A DNA stretch of 64,000 nt from Winogradskyella wichelsiae (GTDB lineage: Bacteria > Bacteroidota > Bacteroidia > Flavobacteriales > Flavobacteriaceae): assembly GCF_013403925.1 (NCBI RefSeq), contig NZ_JABFDJ010000002.1, positions 434,001 through 498,000 of the forward strand. Direction: 5' to 3'. Under the pieces are notes generated by a model that was given only the letters and a program-made list of their open reading frames with translations, did not search any database and had not been told where the DNA came from. The translations under genes and the position numbers were made by a program. This document shows, one piece after another, positions 8,476-17,490 of the stretch; positions within the stretch are counted from its first letter, which is position 1, and every line of letters starts with the position of its first letter.

Positions 8476-10260
8476 ATGCTACAACGGCTTTTCTTTTTAA
8501 TTTTAATATTCGGATGGCATTCTGGGTTCGCGCAAAACAGCGTAGAACAAGGAGAAAGCTATTATAAAAACGGAGCGTTTAACAAAGCATTAATTATTTT
8601 TGAAAACCTAACCAAAGAAGCCCCTAACAGTTATAATTACAACTTAAGACTTATAGATATATACCAACAATTAGAACGGTATGAGGATGCAGAAAATGTT
8701 ATACAAAAATTAATTTCTTATCATCCAAACCCTATAATGACCATTATTTTAGGGTATAATTTTCAATTGCAAGGACGTATAGAAAAGGCAAATAAAAACT
8801 ATGACGCAGCTATTGCCTTTGTAGATGAAAAGCCGAACTACATTTATAGTATAGCTCGAAAATTTGAAGATTATTCTTTACTAGATAAAGCTATCGAAGT
8901 TTATAAAAAAGGAAAACTATTAACACCAGATAAAGATTTCACCATTCAACTTGCCAAAATTTATGCAGATCAAGGCAATGTAGAGCTTATGTTTTCTAAT
9001 TATATAGATTATATTGAATACAATCCTGGGCATATTAACAGCATAAAACGGGCTATAAGTGACTTTATTTCAGAAAATAGAGATAACGAAAATAATGTGT
9101 ATTTAAGACGGCAACTTCTAAAAAAAATACAACAAGAACCTAACATTTATTGGTCCGAAATGTTGAGTTGGTTATACGTACAAGAAAAAGCTTATAACAA
9201 ATCTTTTATTCAAGAAAAAGCGCTTTACAAACGTAGTCAAGAAAGTTTCTATCGCATTATTGAATTAGCATCTATAGCTCACAACGACAATGACGATGAG
9301 ACTGCAAAAACAATATACAATTTTATACTAGAATCCACTCAAAATGTAGGAGCTCTGTTAAGCGCACATCAATCGCTCTTAGAAATCGAAACCAATAATG
9401 CAGATGACAAAATGTTGCCTCAAATCGATGAAACTTATAATTCGTTATTTGAGAAATACGGAAAATCTGAAGCGACACTTCCACTACAACTTGCTTATGG
9501 AAAATTTTTAGCCTTTAACGCAAAAGATGCAGATGCAGCCTCAAAATTTCTAAAAACCAGTCTAAAATTAAATATTTCAAAGTTTGAAGAAGCTGAAGTC
9601 AAATTATTACTGGCTGATATTTTGGTACTTCAAGAAAAATTTAATGAAGCTTTAATTTTTTATTCTCAAATTCAAGCCGAACTAAAAAATAGTCCTATAG
9701 CACAAGAAGCAAGATTTAAAGTTGCAAAAACCAGTTATTATAAAGGTGATTTTGACTGGGCAGAATCGCAACTAAAAATATTAAAATCTTCAACATCACA
9801 ACTCATAGCTAATGATGCACTAGATTTAAAACTCTTAATATCTGATAACAAATACGAAGACAGCACACAGACGGATTTAAAACAATATGCCAAAGCAGAT
9901 TTATTTGCATATCAGAATAAAACAGATGAAGCGATTACACTTTTAGATAAAATTTTAAAAGAACACAAAGGAGAAAGTATTACTGATGAAACCCTCTTTC
10001 AGCAAGCCAAACTTTTTGAAAAACAGAAACAATTTAGCAAAGCAGAAGCCAATTATTTAGAAATCATAAAAGATTACAAAGAAGATATTTTAATTGATGA
10101 CGCTCACTATTATCTCGCCCAACTTTATAATACACAATTAGCAAACTCCGAAAAAGCCAAAGAACACTACGAGCGTATAATTTTTGATTTTCAAGACAGT
10201 ATTTATTTCATTGAAGCCAGACGAAGATTTAGAATGTTACGTGGAGATAGTATTAATTAA
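8476..10260 (+). CDS. Exported tetratricopeptide-repeat protein
   Basis: The 594-aa protein begins with a signal peptide (MLQRLFFLILIFGWHSGFAQ) and the rest is a series of helix pairs with TPR spacing. Examples are the repeats around residues 25-60 (GESYYKNGAFNKALIIFENL), 110-150 and, most clearly, the C-terminal block from about 380 to 590 (EALIFYSQIQAEL, SKAEANYLEIIKDY, AKEHYERIIFDF). TPR solenoids mediate protein-protein contacts, so a periplasmic scaffold role is likely. It has no enzyme motif. It stands upstream of the DUF4286 gene, separated by 176 bases and another promoter box, so the two need not share a transcript. Confidence 0.8.
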   Translation: MLQRLFFLILIFGWHSGFAQNSVEQGESYYKNGAFNKALIIFENLTKEAPNSYNYNLRLIDIYQQLERYEDAENVIQKLISYHPNPIMTIILGYNFQLQGRIEKANKNYDAAIAFVDEKPNYIYSIARKFEDYSLLDKAIEVYKKGKLLTPDKDFTIQLAKIYADQGNVELMFSNYIDYIEYNPGHINSIKRAISDFISENRDNENNVYLRRQLLKKIQQEPNIYWSEMLSWLYVQEKAYNKSFIQEKALYKRSQESFYRIIELASIAHNDNDDETAKTIYNFILESTQNVGALLSAHQSLLEIETNNADDKMLPQIDETYNSLFEKYGKSEATLPLQLAYGKFLAFNAKDADAASKFLKTSLKLNISKFEEAEVKLLLADILVLQEKFNEALIFYSQIQAELKNSPIAQEARFKVAKTSYYKGDFDWAESQLKILKSSTSQLIANDALDLKLLISDNKYEDSTQTDLKQYAKADLFAYQNKTDEAITLLDKILKEHKGESITDETLFQQAKLFEKQKQFSKAEANYLEIIKDYKEDILIDDAHYYLAQLYNTQLANSEKAKEHYERIIFDFQDSIYFIEARRRFRMLRGDSIN

Positions 10261-10397
10261 TTAATTATCTTTTCTTCAATTTATAGTTATACCGCTTATT
10301 GTGCCAAAATCCTTTACCCACACACAATTACAACTTCTTTTTTCAACTTTATATTTTCTATGTTTTTAGTTAAAGAAATAATCCTCTTTAAAATTCA

Positions 10398-10405
10398 TAT
10401 TTTTG
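10398..10405 (+). promoter_or_regulatory. -7 promoter box for the DUF4286 gene
   Basis: TATTTTTG matches TAnnTTTG 31 bases before the ATG at 10437. There is no obvious TTG element. Confidence 0.4.
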
Positions 10406-10436
10406 CAAAAAAAATTCAATTAACAATTTCAACAAA

Positions 10437-10757
10437 ATGATTATATATAATGTTACCCTCAATATCGATAAAAGTATTTCTAAAGAATGGCTAGAGTGGA
10501 TTAAAGAACACATTCCGCAAGTCTTAGCTACTGGTAAATTTAAAGAGGCTAAACTTACTAAAGTTTTGGTTGAAGATGAACAATCAGACACCTACTCGGT
10601 GCAATACAGAGCACACTCTAGAGAAGCCTTAGAAGCATATTACTCTGAACATGCCGATAGTTTAAGACAACTAGGATTAGAACGTTTTGGAGATAAAGTA
10701 TTAGCATTTAGAACAGAGTTAGAGGTTGTAGACGAATACACCACTAATTTTAATTAA
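10437..10757 (+). CDS. DUF4286 family protein
   Basis: A 106-residue cytoplasmic protein opening with MIIYNVTLNID, followed by W..WI..HIP and ending in FRTELEVV. This is the pattern of the small DUF4286 family, which is common in Bacteroidota and has a ferredoxin-like alpha/beta fold. Its role is not known. It sits directly ahead of rsmA but has its own promoter box, and rsmA has another. Confidence 0.85.
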   Translation: MIIYNVTLNIDKSISKEWLEWIKEHIPQVLATGKFKEAKLTKVLVEDEQSDTYSVQYRAHSREALEAYYSEHADSLRQLGLERFGDKVLAFRTELEVVDEYTTNFN

Positions 10758-10826
10758 AACATATTATTTCTAAGTTTTAAGAAATAGAAAATAACGTTAG
10801 CCTGCAAGTCTCTGCATAGCAACACC

Positions 10827-10834
10827 TATCTTTG
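10827..10834 (+). promoter_or_regulatory. -7 promoter box for rsmA
   Basis: TATCTTTG matches TAnnTTTG 32 bases before the GTG start at 10867. Confidence 0.4.
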
Positions 10835-10866
10835 TGTAAATAGTAATTAAAAACAGTCTTGTATTC

Positions 10867-11655
10867 GTGGAAAATCAACACCAAGTAAAAGCAAAAAAAC
10901 ATTTAGGGCAACATTTCCTTACCGACGAAACTATAGCACAAGACATAGCAGATAGTTTATCTCTTGAAGGGTATAATGATGTTTTAGAAATTGGCCCAGG
11001 TATGGGAGTGCTTACTAAATATCTTCTTAAAAAAGAGACCACAACACATGTTATTGAGATAGACACAGAGTCTGTTACCTATTTAAAAAATAATTACCTT
11101 CATTTAGCCGATAGAGTTATTGAAAAGGATTTCTTAAAATACGATTTAAACCTTGTGTTTAACGATAGACCTTTTGCTATCATTGGTAATTTCCCTTACA
11201 ATATATCTTCTCAAATCTTATTTAAAACTTTAGAAATGAGAGATCAAATCCCCGAATTTTCTGGGATGTTTCAAAAAGAAGTTGCACTTAGAATTTGCTC
11301 TAAAGAAGGCTCTAAAGTTTACGGTATTTTATCAGTTTTAACACAAGCTTTTTATGATGCTGAATATCTATTTACGGTACCTCCAACTGTTTTTAATCCA
11401 CCACCAAGAGTAGATTCTGGTGTTTTACGTCTTAAGCGAAAAGAAAACTTTACGTTGCCATGCGATGAAAAGTTGTTTTTTAGAGTTGTAAAAACTGGTT
11501 TTCAACAACGTAGAAAAACATTACGTAACAGTTTAAAAACATTCAATCTATCAGATAATTTAAAAGCAAATACTATATTTGGCCAGCGACCAGAACAATT
11601 AAGCGTTTCGCAATTTATTGAGTTAACCTCACTAATTGAAAACGACGACAACTAA
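10867..11655 (+). CDS. rsmA: 16S rRNA (adenine1518-N6/adenine1519-N6)-dimethyltransferase RsmA (KsgA)
   Basis: RsmA dimethylates two adjacent adenines near the 3' end of 16S rRNA late in 30S assembly, using S-adenosylmethionine. The sequence shows [11 protein letters not shown] at the N-terminus, the SAM-binding loop [12 protein letters not shown] (about residues 40-51), IEID, and the catalytic [10 protein letters not shown] (an NxPY motif at about 108-111). [13 protein letters not shown] lies in the C-terminal domain. Length 262 fits. The start is GTG at 10867, right before [14 protein letters not shown]. mgtE follows after 63 bases on the same strand with no terminator, suggesting co-transcription. 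Confidence 0.96.
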   Translation: MENQHQVKAKKHLGQHFLTDETIAQDIADSLSLEGYNDVLEIGPGMGVLTKYLLKKETTTHVIEIDTESVTYLKNNYLHLADRVIEKDFLKYDLNLVFNDRPFAIIGNFPYNISSQILFKTLEMRDQIPEFSGMFQKEVALRICSKEGSKVYGILSVLTQAFYDAEYLFTVPPTVFNPPPRVDSGVLRLKRKENFTLPCDEKLFFRVVKTGFQQRRKTLRNSLKTFNLSDNLKANTIFGQRPEQLSVSQFIELTSLIENDDN

Positions 11656-11718
11656 TACCCTCTACAATTACATAGAACACCATAAAATTTCAATAACATA
11701 CAGAATATCTATAATCAA

Positions 11719-13095
11719 GTGGAAGAAAATATTCAAGATAACATACAATTTCAGCTGACTGATGAGCTTATTGAAAAGGTAGAAATCCTTGTCGCAAAAC
11801 AAAACGACAAAGAACTTAAAGCCCTTCTTAGTGAGTATCACCATGCCGATATTGCCGAAATTCTTGATGAATTAAATCTTGATGAAGCTGTATATGTCAT
11901 AAAACTTCTCGATTCTGAAACCACTTCAGAAATCCTGATGGAACTCGATGAGGACATCAGAGAAAAGGTTCTTAAAAACCTTTCCAACAAGGAGATTGCA
12001 GAAGAAATTGAAGAGTTAGACACGGATGATGCTGCAGATATCATTGCAGAACTACCCGAAAATAGACAAGCCGAAGTTATTTCGCAAATTATAGATTCCG
12101 AGCATAGAGAAGAAATCCAAGAACTTCTTGCCTATGATGAAGACACTGCAGGTGGACTCATGGCAAAAGAGCTCGTTAAAGTATACGAAACTTGGACTGT
12201 TGCAGGTTGCTTACGCCGTATAAGAGGTCAGGCTAAAGATGTTACAAGAGTACATTCTGTTTATGTTGTAGACAGACAAGGCAAACTTATTGGAAGGTTA
12301 TCACTAAAAGATTTAATAGTCTCTAAAAGCGACCAGAAAATTGCAGATATCGTTAAAGACAATGTGGCTTGGGTCCATGTCCATGATAACGTGGAAGACG
12401 TTGCAAAAGTGATGGCTAAATACGATTTAGAAGCCGTACCTGTGATTAATGATCATAATATGCTTGTTGGCCGCATTACAGTAGATGACATTATAGATGT
12501 TATTAGAGAAGAAGCCGACAAAGATTACCAATTAGCAGCAGGTATCTCGCAAGATGTAGAAGCCGATGATAGTATTCTAAAACTTACAAAAGCACGCTTA
12601 CCATGGTTATTTATTGGCATGTTTGGTGGTCTTGGTGCTGCCAGTATAATAGAACAGTTTAATGATAACATGGGTAACTTTGTTGTGCTATTAAGTTTTG
12701 TCCCCCTCATCCAAGCAACTGCCGGAAACGTAGGCGTACAATCCTCTGCTATTGTAGTTCAGGGTATCGCCAATGGTACTATTGATGGTAAAATTTTAAA
12801 ACGATTATTTAAAGAATTTTTACTCGGTGTCGTTAATGGTATTGCGATCTCGTTAGTTGCTATTTTAATTACTCACTTTGTTTTCGGAACTCCATATATT
12901 GTATCCATAACCATCAGTATTGCTTTAATTGCCGTGATCATCATGGCCGCTCTTATCGGTACTTTTATTCCTATTTTCTTAGACAAACGTGGTATTGATC
13001 CAGCCGTTGCTACAGGTCCTTTTATAACCACCAGTAACGATGTTTTCGGAATTTTAATTTATTTCCTTATTGCTAAATTAATTTTAGGTATTTAA
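11719..13095 (+). CDS. mgtE: Magnesium transporter MgtE
   Basis: MgtE is an inner-membrane Mg2+ channel gated by cytoplasmic Mg2+. The 458-aa protein has the acidic helical N domain (about residues 15-125, with ADIAEILDEL and DDAADIIAELP), a pair of CBS domains (about 140-260, including HDNVEDVAKVMAKYDLEAVP) and a C-terminal membrane part from about 290 with five helices. Within these are GNVGVQSSAIVVQGIANG and DPAVATGPFITTSNDV, the family's pore segments. Translation begins at GTG 11719. It follows rsmA closely. No leader structure resembling an Mg2+ riboswitch is visible in the 63-base gap. Confidence 0.96.
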   Translation: MEENIQDNIQFQLTDELIEKVEILVAKQNDKELKALLSEYHHADIAEILDELNLDEAVYVIKLLDSETTSEILMELDEDIREKVLKNLSNKEIAEEIEELDTDDAADIIAELPENRQAEVISQIIDSEHREEIQELLAYDEDTAGGLMAKELVKVYETWTVAGCLRRIRGQAKDVTRVHSVYVVDRQGKLIGRLSLKDLIVSKSDQKIADIVKDNVAWVHVHDNVEDVAKVMAKYDLEAVPVINDHNMLVGRITVDDIIDVIREEADKDYQLAAGISQDVEADDSILKLTKARLPWLFIGMFGGLGAASIIEQFNDNMGNFVVLLSFVPLIQATAGNVGVQSSAIVVQGIANGTIDGKILKRLFKEFLLGVVNGIAISLVAILITHFVFGTPYIVSITISIALIAVIIMAALIGTFIPIFLDKRGIDPAVATGPFITTSNDVFGILIYFLIAKLILGI

Positions 13096-13100
13096 TATTT

Positions 13101-13188
13101 GGGCGTTACCACAAGGGTCAGGCTTTCACTACTCGCTTTTTGCAAAAAAAAGCAAAAGAGCTCAAACATGCCGTTCAATCCTTAACGC
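13101..13188 (-). repeat. Dispersed palindromic intergenic repeat (flavobacterial type)
   Basis: Read on the minus strand this begins gcgttaaggattgaacggca and ends cctgacccttgtggtaacgc. The ends form a short inverted repeat (gcgtta / taacgc), and the centre folds on itself (ctcttttgc with gcaaaaagcgag). I recall closely similar elements, with a ggattgaa-cggca start and a cccgaccc-gggtaacgccc end, scattered between genes in many Flavobacteriaceae genomes, so it is probably a mobile REP-like unit. Its spread in this genome cannot be checked from one window. Confidence 0.65.
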
Positions 13189-13255
13189 AAATCTTCGTAA
13201 CTTTATAACCTAAATTACAATTCAAAAAAAATCCTCTAAAATTTCAGGTTTTGTT

Positions 13256-14197
13256 ATGAAAATACTACACATAGACGCTAATCACCCTTTACTTTTAGAA
13301 CAACTCAATGCCTTAGACTTCACCAACCACGAAGATTTCACTTCAACTAAATTAGAAATCCAAGCTAAAATAGCAAATTACAATGGTGTTATAATAAGAA
13401 GTAGATTTAGCATTGACAAACCCTTTTTAGATGCTGCCAAAAATTTAAAATTCATAGGTCGTGTTGGAGCAGGATTAGAAAATATAGATTGCGACTACGC
13501 TCAAAAAAAAGGTGTTCATCTTATATCTGCACCAGAAGGTAACAGAAATGCCGTTGCCGAGCACGCTTTAGGTATGTTATTATCTCTATTTAATAAACTT
13601 AATAAAGCAGATAAAGAAGTTAGACAAGGCAAATGGCTACGCGAAGAAAACCGTGGATTAGAATTAGACGGTAAAACAGTTGGACTTATAGGTTACGGAA
13701 ACATGGGAAATGCTTTCGCTAAAAAACTACGTGGTTTTGATGTTGAAGTTTTATGTTACGATATAAAACCTAGCGTAGGTAATGCCAATGCTACACAAGT
13801 TAACTTAGAGGTATTAAAAGCAAAAGCAGATGTACTAAGCTTGCACATACCACAAACAGATTTAACCCTTAACATGGTGAATTCGGACTTTATAAACGGA
13901 TTTAAAAAACCATTTTGGCTCATTAATACTGCTAGAGGTAAAAGTGTTGTTACCCAAGATTTAATAGAAGCTTTAGAATCTGGTAAAATTCTTGGAGCAG
14001 GATTAGATGTTTTAGAATACGAAAAATCATCTTTCGAAAATTTATTTTCATCAGATGCTATGCCTACGGCTTTTCAATACCTCATCAATTCTGAAAAAGT
14101 GCTATTATCACCACATGTTGCTGGTTGGACGGTTGAAAGTAACATAAAACTATCGCAGACCATTGTAGATAAGATTAAAGTATTTACTAAAAAATAA
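13256..14197 (+). CDS. D-2-hydroxyacid dehydrogenase, phosphoglycerate dehydrogenase-like
   Basis: A 313-aa NAD-dependent dehydrogenase. The N-terminal half ends in KNLKFIGRVGAGLENID, the substrate-side motif of the family. Then comes a Rossmann loop (VGLIGYGNMGNAFAKKL), followed by LHIPQT and NTARGKSVV, with the catalytic Arg, Glu (GLDVLEYE) and His (LLSPHVAGWTVES) all in place. The closest functional guess is 3-phosphoglycerate dehydrogenase, the first step of serine synthesis, but no serC lies nearby and other 2-hydroxyacids are possible. No ACT domain is present. It starts 68 bases after the palindromic repeat. Confidence 0.85.
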   Translation: MKILHIDANHPLLLEQLNALDFTNHEDFTSTKLEIQAKIANYNGVIIRSRFSIDKPFLDAAKNLKFIGRVGAGLENIDCDYAQKKGVHLISAPEGNRNAVAEHALGMLLSLFNKLNKADKEVRQGKWLREENRGLELDGKTVGLIGYGNMGNAFAKKLRGFDVEVLCYDIKPSVGNANATQVNLEVLKAKADVLSLHIPQTDLTLNMVNSDFINGFKKPFWLINTARGKSVVTQDLIEALESGKILGAGLDVLEYEKSSFENLFSSDAMPTAFQYLINSEKVLLSPHVAGWTVESNIKLSQTIVDKIKVFTKK

Positions 14198-14307
14198 TAC
14201 GCTTTGTTTGGTTAAAATAAAGTCACTGTAACATAGAAAATCACATCCTTATACACTAAAATTAGAGTAGTCCTATTTTTAATAAAAATAAAAAGTAACT
14301 TGTAAGC

Positions 14308-16017
14308 ATGTCAACTACTCAAAACAAAGCTACAAAAACCACTTACGACACCATTATTATTGGCTCAGGAGTTGGTGGTTTGTCCGCAGCAATATGTCTT
14401 GCTAGAGCAGGTCAAAAAGTATTAGTATTAGAACAACATGATGTTCCTGGCGGTTGGTGTCACAGCTTTTATCTTAACGGTTATAGGTTTACACCAGGCG
14501 TGCATTATGTGGGTTTAATAGGCAAAGGCCAATCTACTAGCGAACTCTACGAAGGTTTAGGAATTGCAAATGATATTGCTTTCTACAAAATGAACCCTAA
14601 AGGTTATGAACATTGTCACATTGGAAAAGAACGTTTTGACTACCCTTCAAATTTTGAAGACTTAAAAACGGCCTTAATAAAACGTTTTCCGCATGAAAAA
14701 AAAGGAATTATTAAGTATCTAACCTTAGTTAAAAATGTTGGTAGGCAGTTACAACTTATTCCAAAAATAAAGGGTCTATGGCAACAAATCACTATTCCTT
14801 TTCGCACCAAACATATGGGTAAATATGCACCATTTAGTTTAAAACGCGTTATTAATTGGCACATAAAAGATCCATTATTACAAAGTATTTTAAATGTGCA
14901 ATTCGGAGATCATGGCCTCCCCCCCTCTAAAGCAAGTTTTGTTATGCATGCTGCCATTATGGATCATTATTCTGCTGGTGGTTATTATCCAATGGGCGGC
15001 GGCGGCTCTTTAGTTAAAGCCATGACAAATAAAATAAAAAAGCATCATGGAATAGTACAAACTAGCACTTCTGTAAAACAAATTTTACTAGAAGGAAGTA
15101 ATAGCAAAAAAGCAGTTGGTGTAGAACTAGAGTCTGGAGAGCAACTTTTTGCAAAACGAATTATCTCTAATGCAGATCCTGGCATCACCTATTCTAAACT
15201 TATAGGAGAAAGCCATTTAAGCAAAAAATTACTTAAAAAATTAAATAAAACTAAATATTCATGCACGTCCATCATGTTATTTCTAACCGTAGACATGGAT
15301 GTAAAAAAAGCAGGTTTAGACTCTGGAAACATTTGGTTATTGTCTCAAAAAGATTTAGATGAGGTATATAATGACTCACAAAAAATAAACCTTTTAGAAG
15401 ATGAAGAATTTCCTGGAATGTTTATTAGTTGTACCACATTAAAGGACCCTGTTAGTTTTGATGGAAAACATCATACAATAGAAGCAATTACATATATAAA
15501 TTACGACGCTTTTAACGCTTTTGAGGACGAAAAAGAGAAGCGTTCACCTGCCTATTTGCAATTTAAAGAAGCTATAATTCAGAAATTTTTAAAAAGTTTA
15601 GAAAAGATTATTCCTGGTATTACTTTAAGTATTGTACATCAAGAGTTAGGCACACCAATAACTAATGAATACTATATTAATGCCACAAAAGGGAATGTTT
15701 ACGGTACTGAAAAAAGTTTAAAACATATTGGTCCTTTTGCTTACAAAATGAAAACAGAAATAGAAAACCTATATATGTGTGGTTCTAGCACACTATCTCA
15801 TGGTGTTGCTGGAGCAGGATATTCTGGAGTGCAAACTGCAGCTGTTATTTTAGGGTGCAAACAAGACGATTTAATACAACCAGATACTTCACAAAATTTA
15901 CGTGTATTTGACGCTGAAGACGATACCAACTATCCAGATTGGATGTTAAAAAAAATTGCTCTTAAAAAATCTAAATTGGTTTCTAAAGATGTTTTTGTTA
16001 ATTTAAAGAACTCATAA
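14308..16017 (+). CDS. FAD-dependent oxidoreductase of the phytoene desaturase / carotenoid isomerase / retinol saturase family
   Basis: The 569-aa protein begins with a dinucleotide-binding loop (DTIIIGSGVGGLSAAICLARAG) and the second family motif VLEQHDVPGGWCHSF. The C-terminus has the family's FAD-closing segment (LYMCGSSTLSHGVAGAGYSGVQTA). The region around YTPGVHY-like RFTPGVHYVG is typical of the CrtISO and RetSat branch rather than classic CrtI. The substrate is probably a polyene or another hydrophobic lipid. No crtB or other carotenoid genes are near, so the assignment rests on sequence alone. It is followed after 10 bases by the DUF1801 gene, so the two probably share a transcript. 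Confidence 0.85.
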   Translation: MSTTQNKATKTTYDTIIIGSGVGGLSAAICLARAGQKVLVLEQHDVPGGWCHSFYLNGYRFTPGVHYVGLIGKGQSTSELYEGLGIANDIAFYKMNPKGYEHCHIGKERFDYPSNFEDLKTALIKRFPHEKKGIIKYLTLVKNVGRQLQLIPKIKGLWQQITIPFRTKHMGKYAPFSLKRVINWHIKDPLLQSILNVQFGDHGLPPSKASFVMHAAIMDHYSAGGYYPMGGGGSLVKAMTNKIKKHHGIVQTSTSVKQILLEGSNSKKAVGVELESGEQLFAKRIISNADPGITYSKLIGESHLSKKLLKKLNKTKYSCTSIMLFLTVDMDVKKAGLDSGNIWLLSQKDLDEVYNDSQKINLLEDEEFPGMFISCTTLKDPVSFDGKHHTIEAITYINYDAFNAFEDEKEKRSPAYLQFKEAIIQKFLKSLEKIIPGITLSIVHQELGTPITNEYYINATKGNVYGTEKSLKHIGPFAYKMKTEIENLYMCGSSTLSHGVAGAGYSGVQTAAVILGCKQDDLIQPDTSQNLRVFDAEDDTNYPDWMLKKIALKKSKLVSKDVFVNLKNS

Positions 16018-16027
16018 AGATAGCTCT

Positions 16028-16483
16028 ATGCAATATAAAACTACCACTCCAGAAGATTATATTCTACAAGCTACTGCAGACCGTCAGCACATATTACATA
16101 AATTAAGAAATGTTATTAGACTTAACTTACCAAAAGGTTTTGAAGAAGGCATTCAATATGGCATGATTGGTTATTATGTTCCTCACTCTATATATCCAAA
16201 GGGATACCATTGTAATCCTAAGATATCATTACCTTTTATGAGTTTTGCATCTCAAAAAAATTCAATAAATCTTTACCATAGTGGCATATATGCATCACCC
16301 GAATTACACAGTTGGTTTATTAATGCATACCCTAACTACAGTAAATGTAAATTAGACATGGGAAAAAGCTGTATCCGGTTTAAAAAAATTGATAAAATCC
16401 CTTTTAAATTAATTGCTGAACTATGTAAAAAGATAACAACAGAAGAGTGGATTTCTATTTATGAAGCTTCAATAAAAAAATAA
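16028..16483 (+). CDS. DUF1801 domain-containing protein
   Basis: A 151-aa cytoplasmic protein of the DUF1801 family (a YdhG-like fold related to frataxin-type alpha/beta proteins). Supporting stretches are the N-terminal RQHILHKLRNVIRLNLPKGFEE, the central IQYGMIGYYVP and the late FKKIDKIPFKLIAELCKKIT. The role of the family is not established. It lies 10 bases after the FAD oxidoreductase gene and 48 bases before a VOC gene on the same strand. Confidence 0.85.
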   Translation: MQYKTTTPEDYILQATADRQHILHKLRNVIRLNLPKGFEEGIQYGMIGYYVPHSIYPKGYHCNPKISLPFMSFASQKNSINLYHSGIYASPELHSWFINAYPNYSKCKLDMGKSCIRFKKIDKIPFKLIAELCKKITTEEWISIYEASIKK

Positions 16484-16531
16484 AATTCTAACGAATTCTA
16501 GCTTTTGTGAGAACTAAAAAATAAATTTTTT

Positions 16532-16918
16532 ATGAAAAAACGAGTAACAGGCATTGGTGGATTATTCTTTAAAACTAAAGACCCAAAAGCATCTAAAGAT
16601 TGGTACAATAAACATCTTGGTTTTAATACCGACGACTATGGGTCTACGTTTTGGTGGAAGGATAATGAAGGAAAAGAATGCTCAACCCAATGGAGTCCTT
16701 TTCCTAAAGATACCGAATACTTTGAGCCTTCTAAAAAAGAATTCATGTTTAATTACCGTGTAGAAGACCTAGAAGCACTTTTAAAAGTATTAAACGATGA
16801 GGGTGTAACAATTATAGGTGATATGGAGACTTATGATTATGGAAAGTTTGCTTGGATTCTTGATAATGAAGGCAACAAAATTGAATTATGGGAACCTATT
16901 GATGCTGCTTTTAAATAA
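16532..16918 (+). CDS. VOC family protein (glyoxalase / dioxygenase fold)
   Basis: The 128 residues make two beta-alpha-beta-beta-beta modules of the vicinal oxygen chelate fold. The first contains IGGLFFKTKDPKASKDWYNKHLGF, the second VEDLEALLKVLNDEGVTIIG and ends with ILDNEGNKIELWEP, whose Glu is a usual metal ligand. Members include glyoxalases, dioxygenases and bleomycin-binding proteins; the substrate here cannot be deduced. It is part of a run of small same-strand genes downstream of the FAD oxidoreductase. Confidence 0.85.
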   Translation: MKKRVTGIGGLFFKTKDPKASKDWYNKHLGFNTDDYGSTFWWKDNEGKECSTQWSPFPKDTEYFEPSKKEFMFNYRVEDLEALLKVLNDEGVTIIGDMETYDYGKFAWILDNEGNKIELWEPIDAAFK

Positions 16919-16974
16919 TTCTATTACATTTCAATACTTTTAAAAAATCATATTAACCAATAAAACGAATTAAA

Positions 16975-17454
16975 ATGTCAAACAACAATAATGATTTAGG
17001 TAATGATCTTAACGACATGTTAGATGATGCTAAAAACAACGCAAGAAAAACAGGTGATACTATAAGCCAAAAAGTTAATGAATTTTCAGATGATGCTAAA
17101 GATTTTGGTCGAGATGCTAAAAAAGCAGCTGACGACTTTAATAATGATACCAAAGAGGTTTTTAGTGATGGTAAAAACGTAGCCATTATTGCTCATATTA
17201 CTTTTATCGGATGGATCATTGCTATTGTAATGAATAGTAGTAATAAAACTGAATTTGGTTCTTTTTATATTAGACAAATGCTAGGATTATGCATAATTGG
17301 CGCTGTTTTAGGATGGATCCCTATATTAGGTTTTATTGTTCTTCTTGTATTAATCGTTGCATGGATTATGAGCTTAATCTCTGCTTTAGGAGGAGAGATG
17401 AAACCAACATTTTTATTAGGAAAGCAATTTCAAGAATGGTTTAAAGGTATTTAA
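16975..17454 (+). CDS. Small membrane protein with YtxH-like N-terminus and DUF4870-like membrane domain
   Basis: The first 60 of 159 residues are hydrophilic, rich in Asp, Asn and Lys and spaced as a helical stalk (DDAKNNARKTGDTISQKVN, FSDDAKDFGRDAKKAADDF), similar to YtxH or LEA-type stress proteins. The rest has three hydrophobic segments (IAHITFIGWIIAIVMN, YIRQMLGLCIIGAVLGWIP, GFIVLLVLIVAWIMSLI), resembling DUF4870 membrane proteins. A stress or envelope role is a guess. A strong terminator follows immediately. Confidence 0.6.
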   Translation: MSNNNNDLGNDLNDMLDDAKNNARKTGDTISQKVNEFSDDAKDFGRDAKKAADDFNNDTKEVFSDGKNVAIIAHITFIGWIIAIVMNSSNKTEFGSFYIRQMLGLCIIGAVLGWIPILGFIVLLVLIVAWIMSLISALGGEMKPTFLLGKQFQEWFKGI

Positions 17455-17460
17455 ATGGTA

Positions 17461-17490
17461 AAGCCTAGGACTAACGTTCTAGGCTTTTTT
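17461..17490. terminator. Bidirectional intrinsic terminator
   Basis: Stem aagcctag / ctaggctt with a 10-base loop is followed by a T-run. It lies between convergent genes and overlaps the stop of the minus-strand gene at 17489. Confidence 0.8.
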
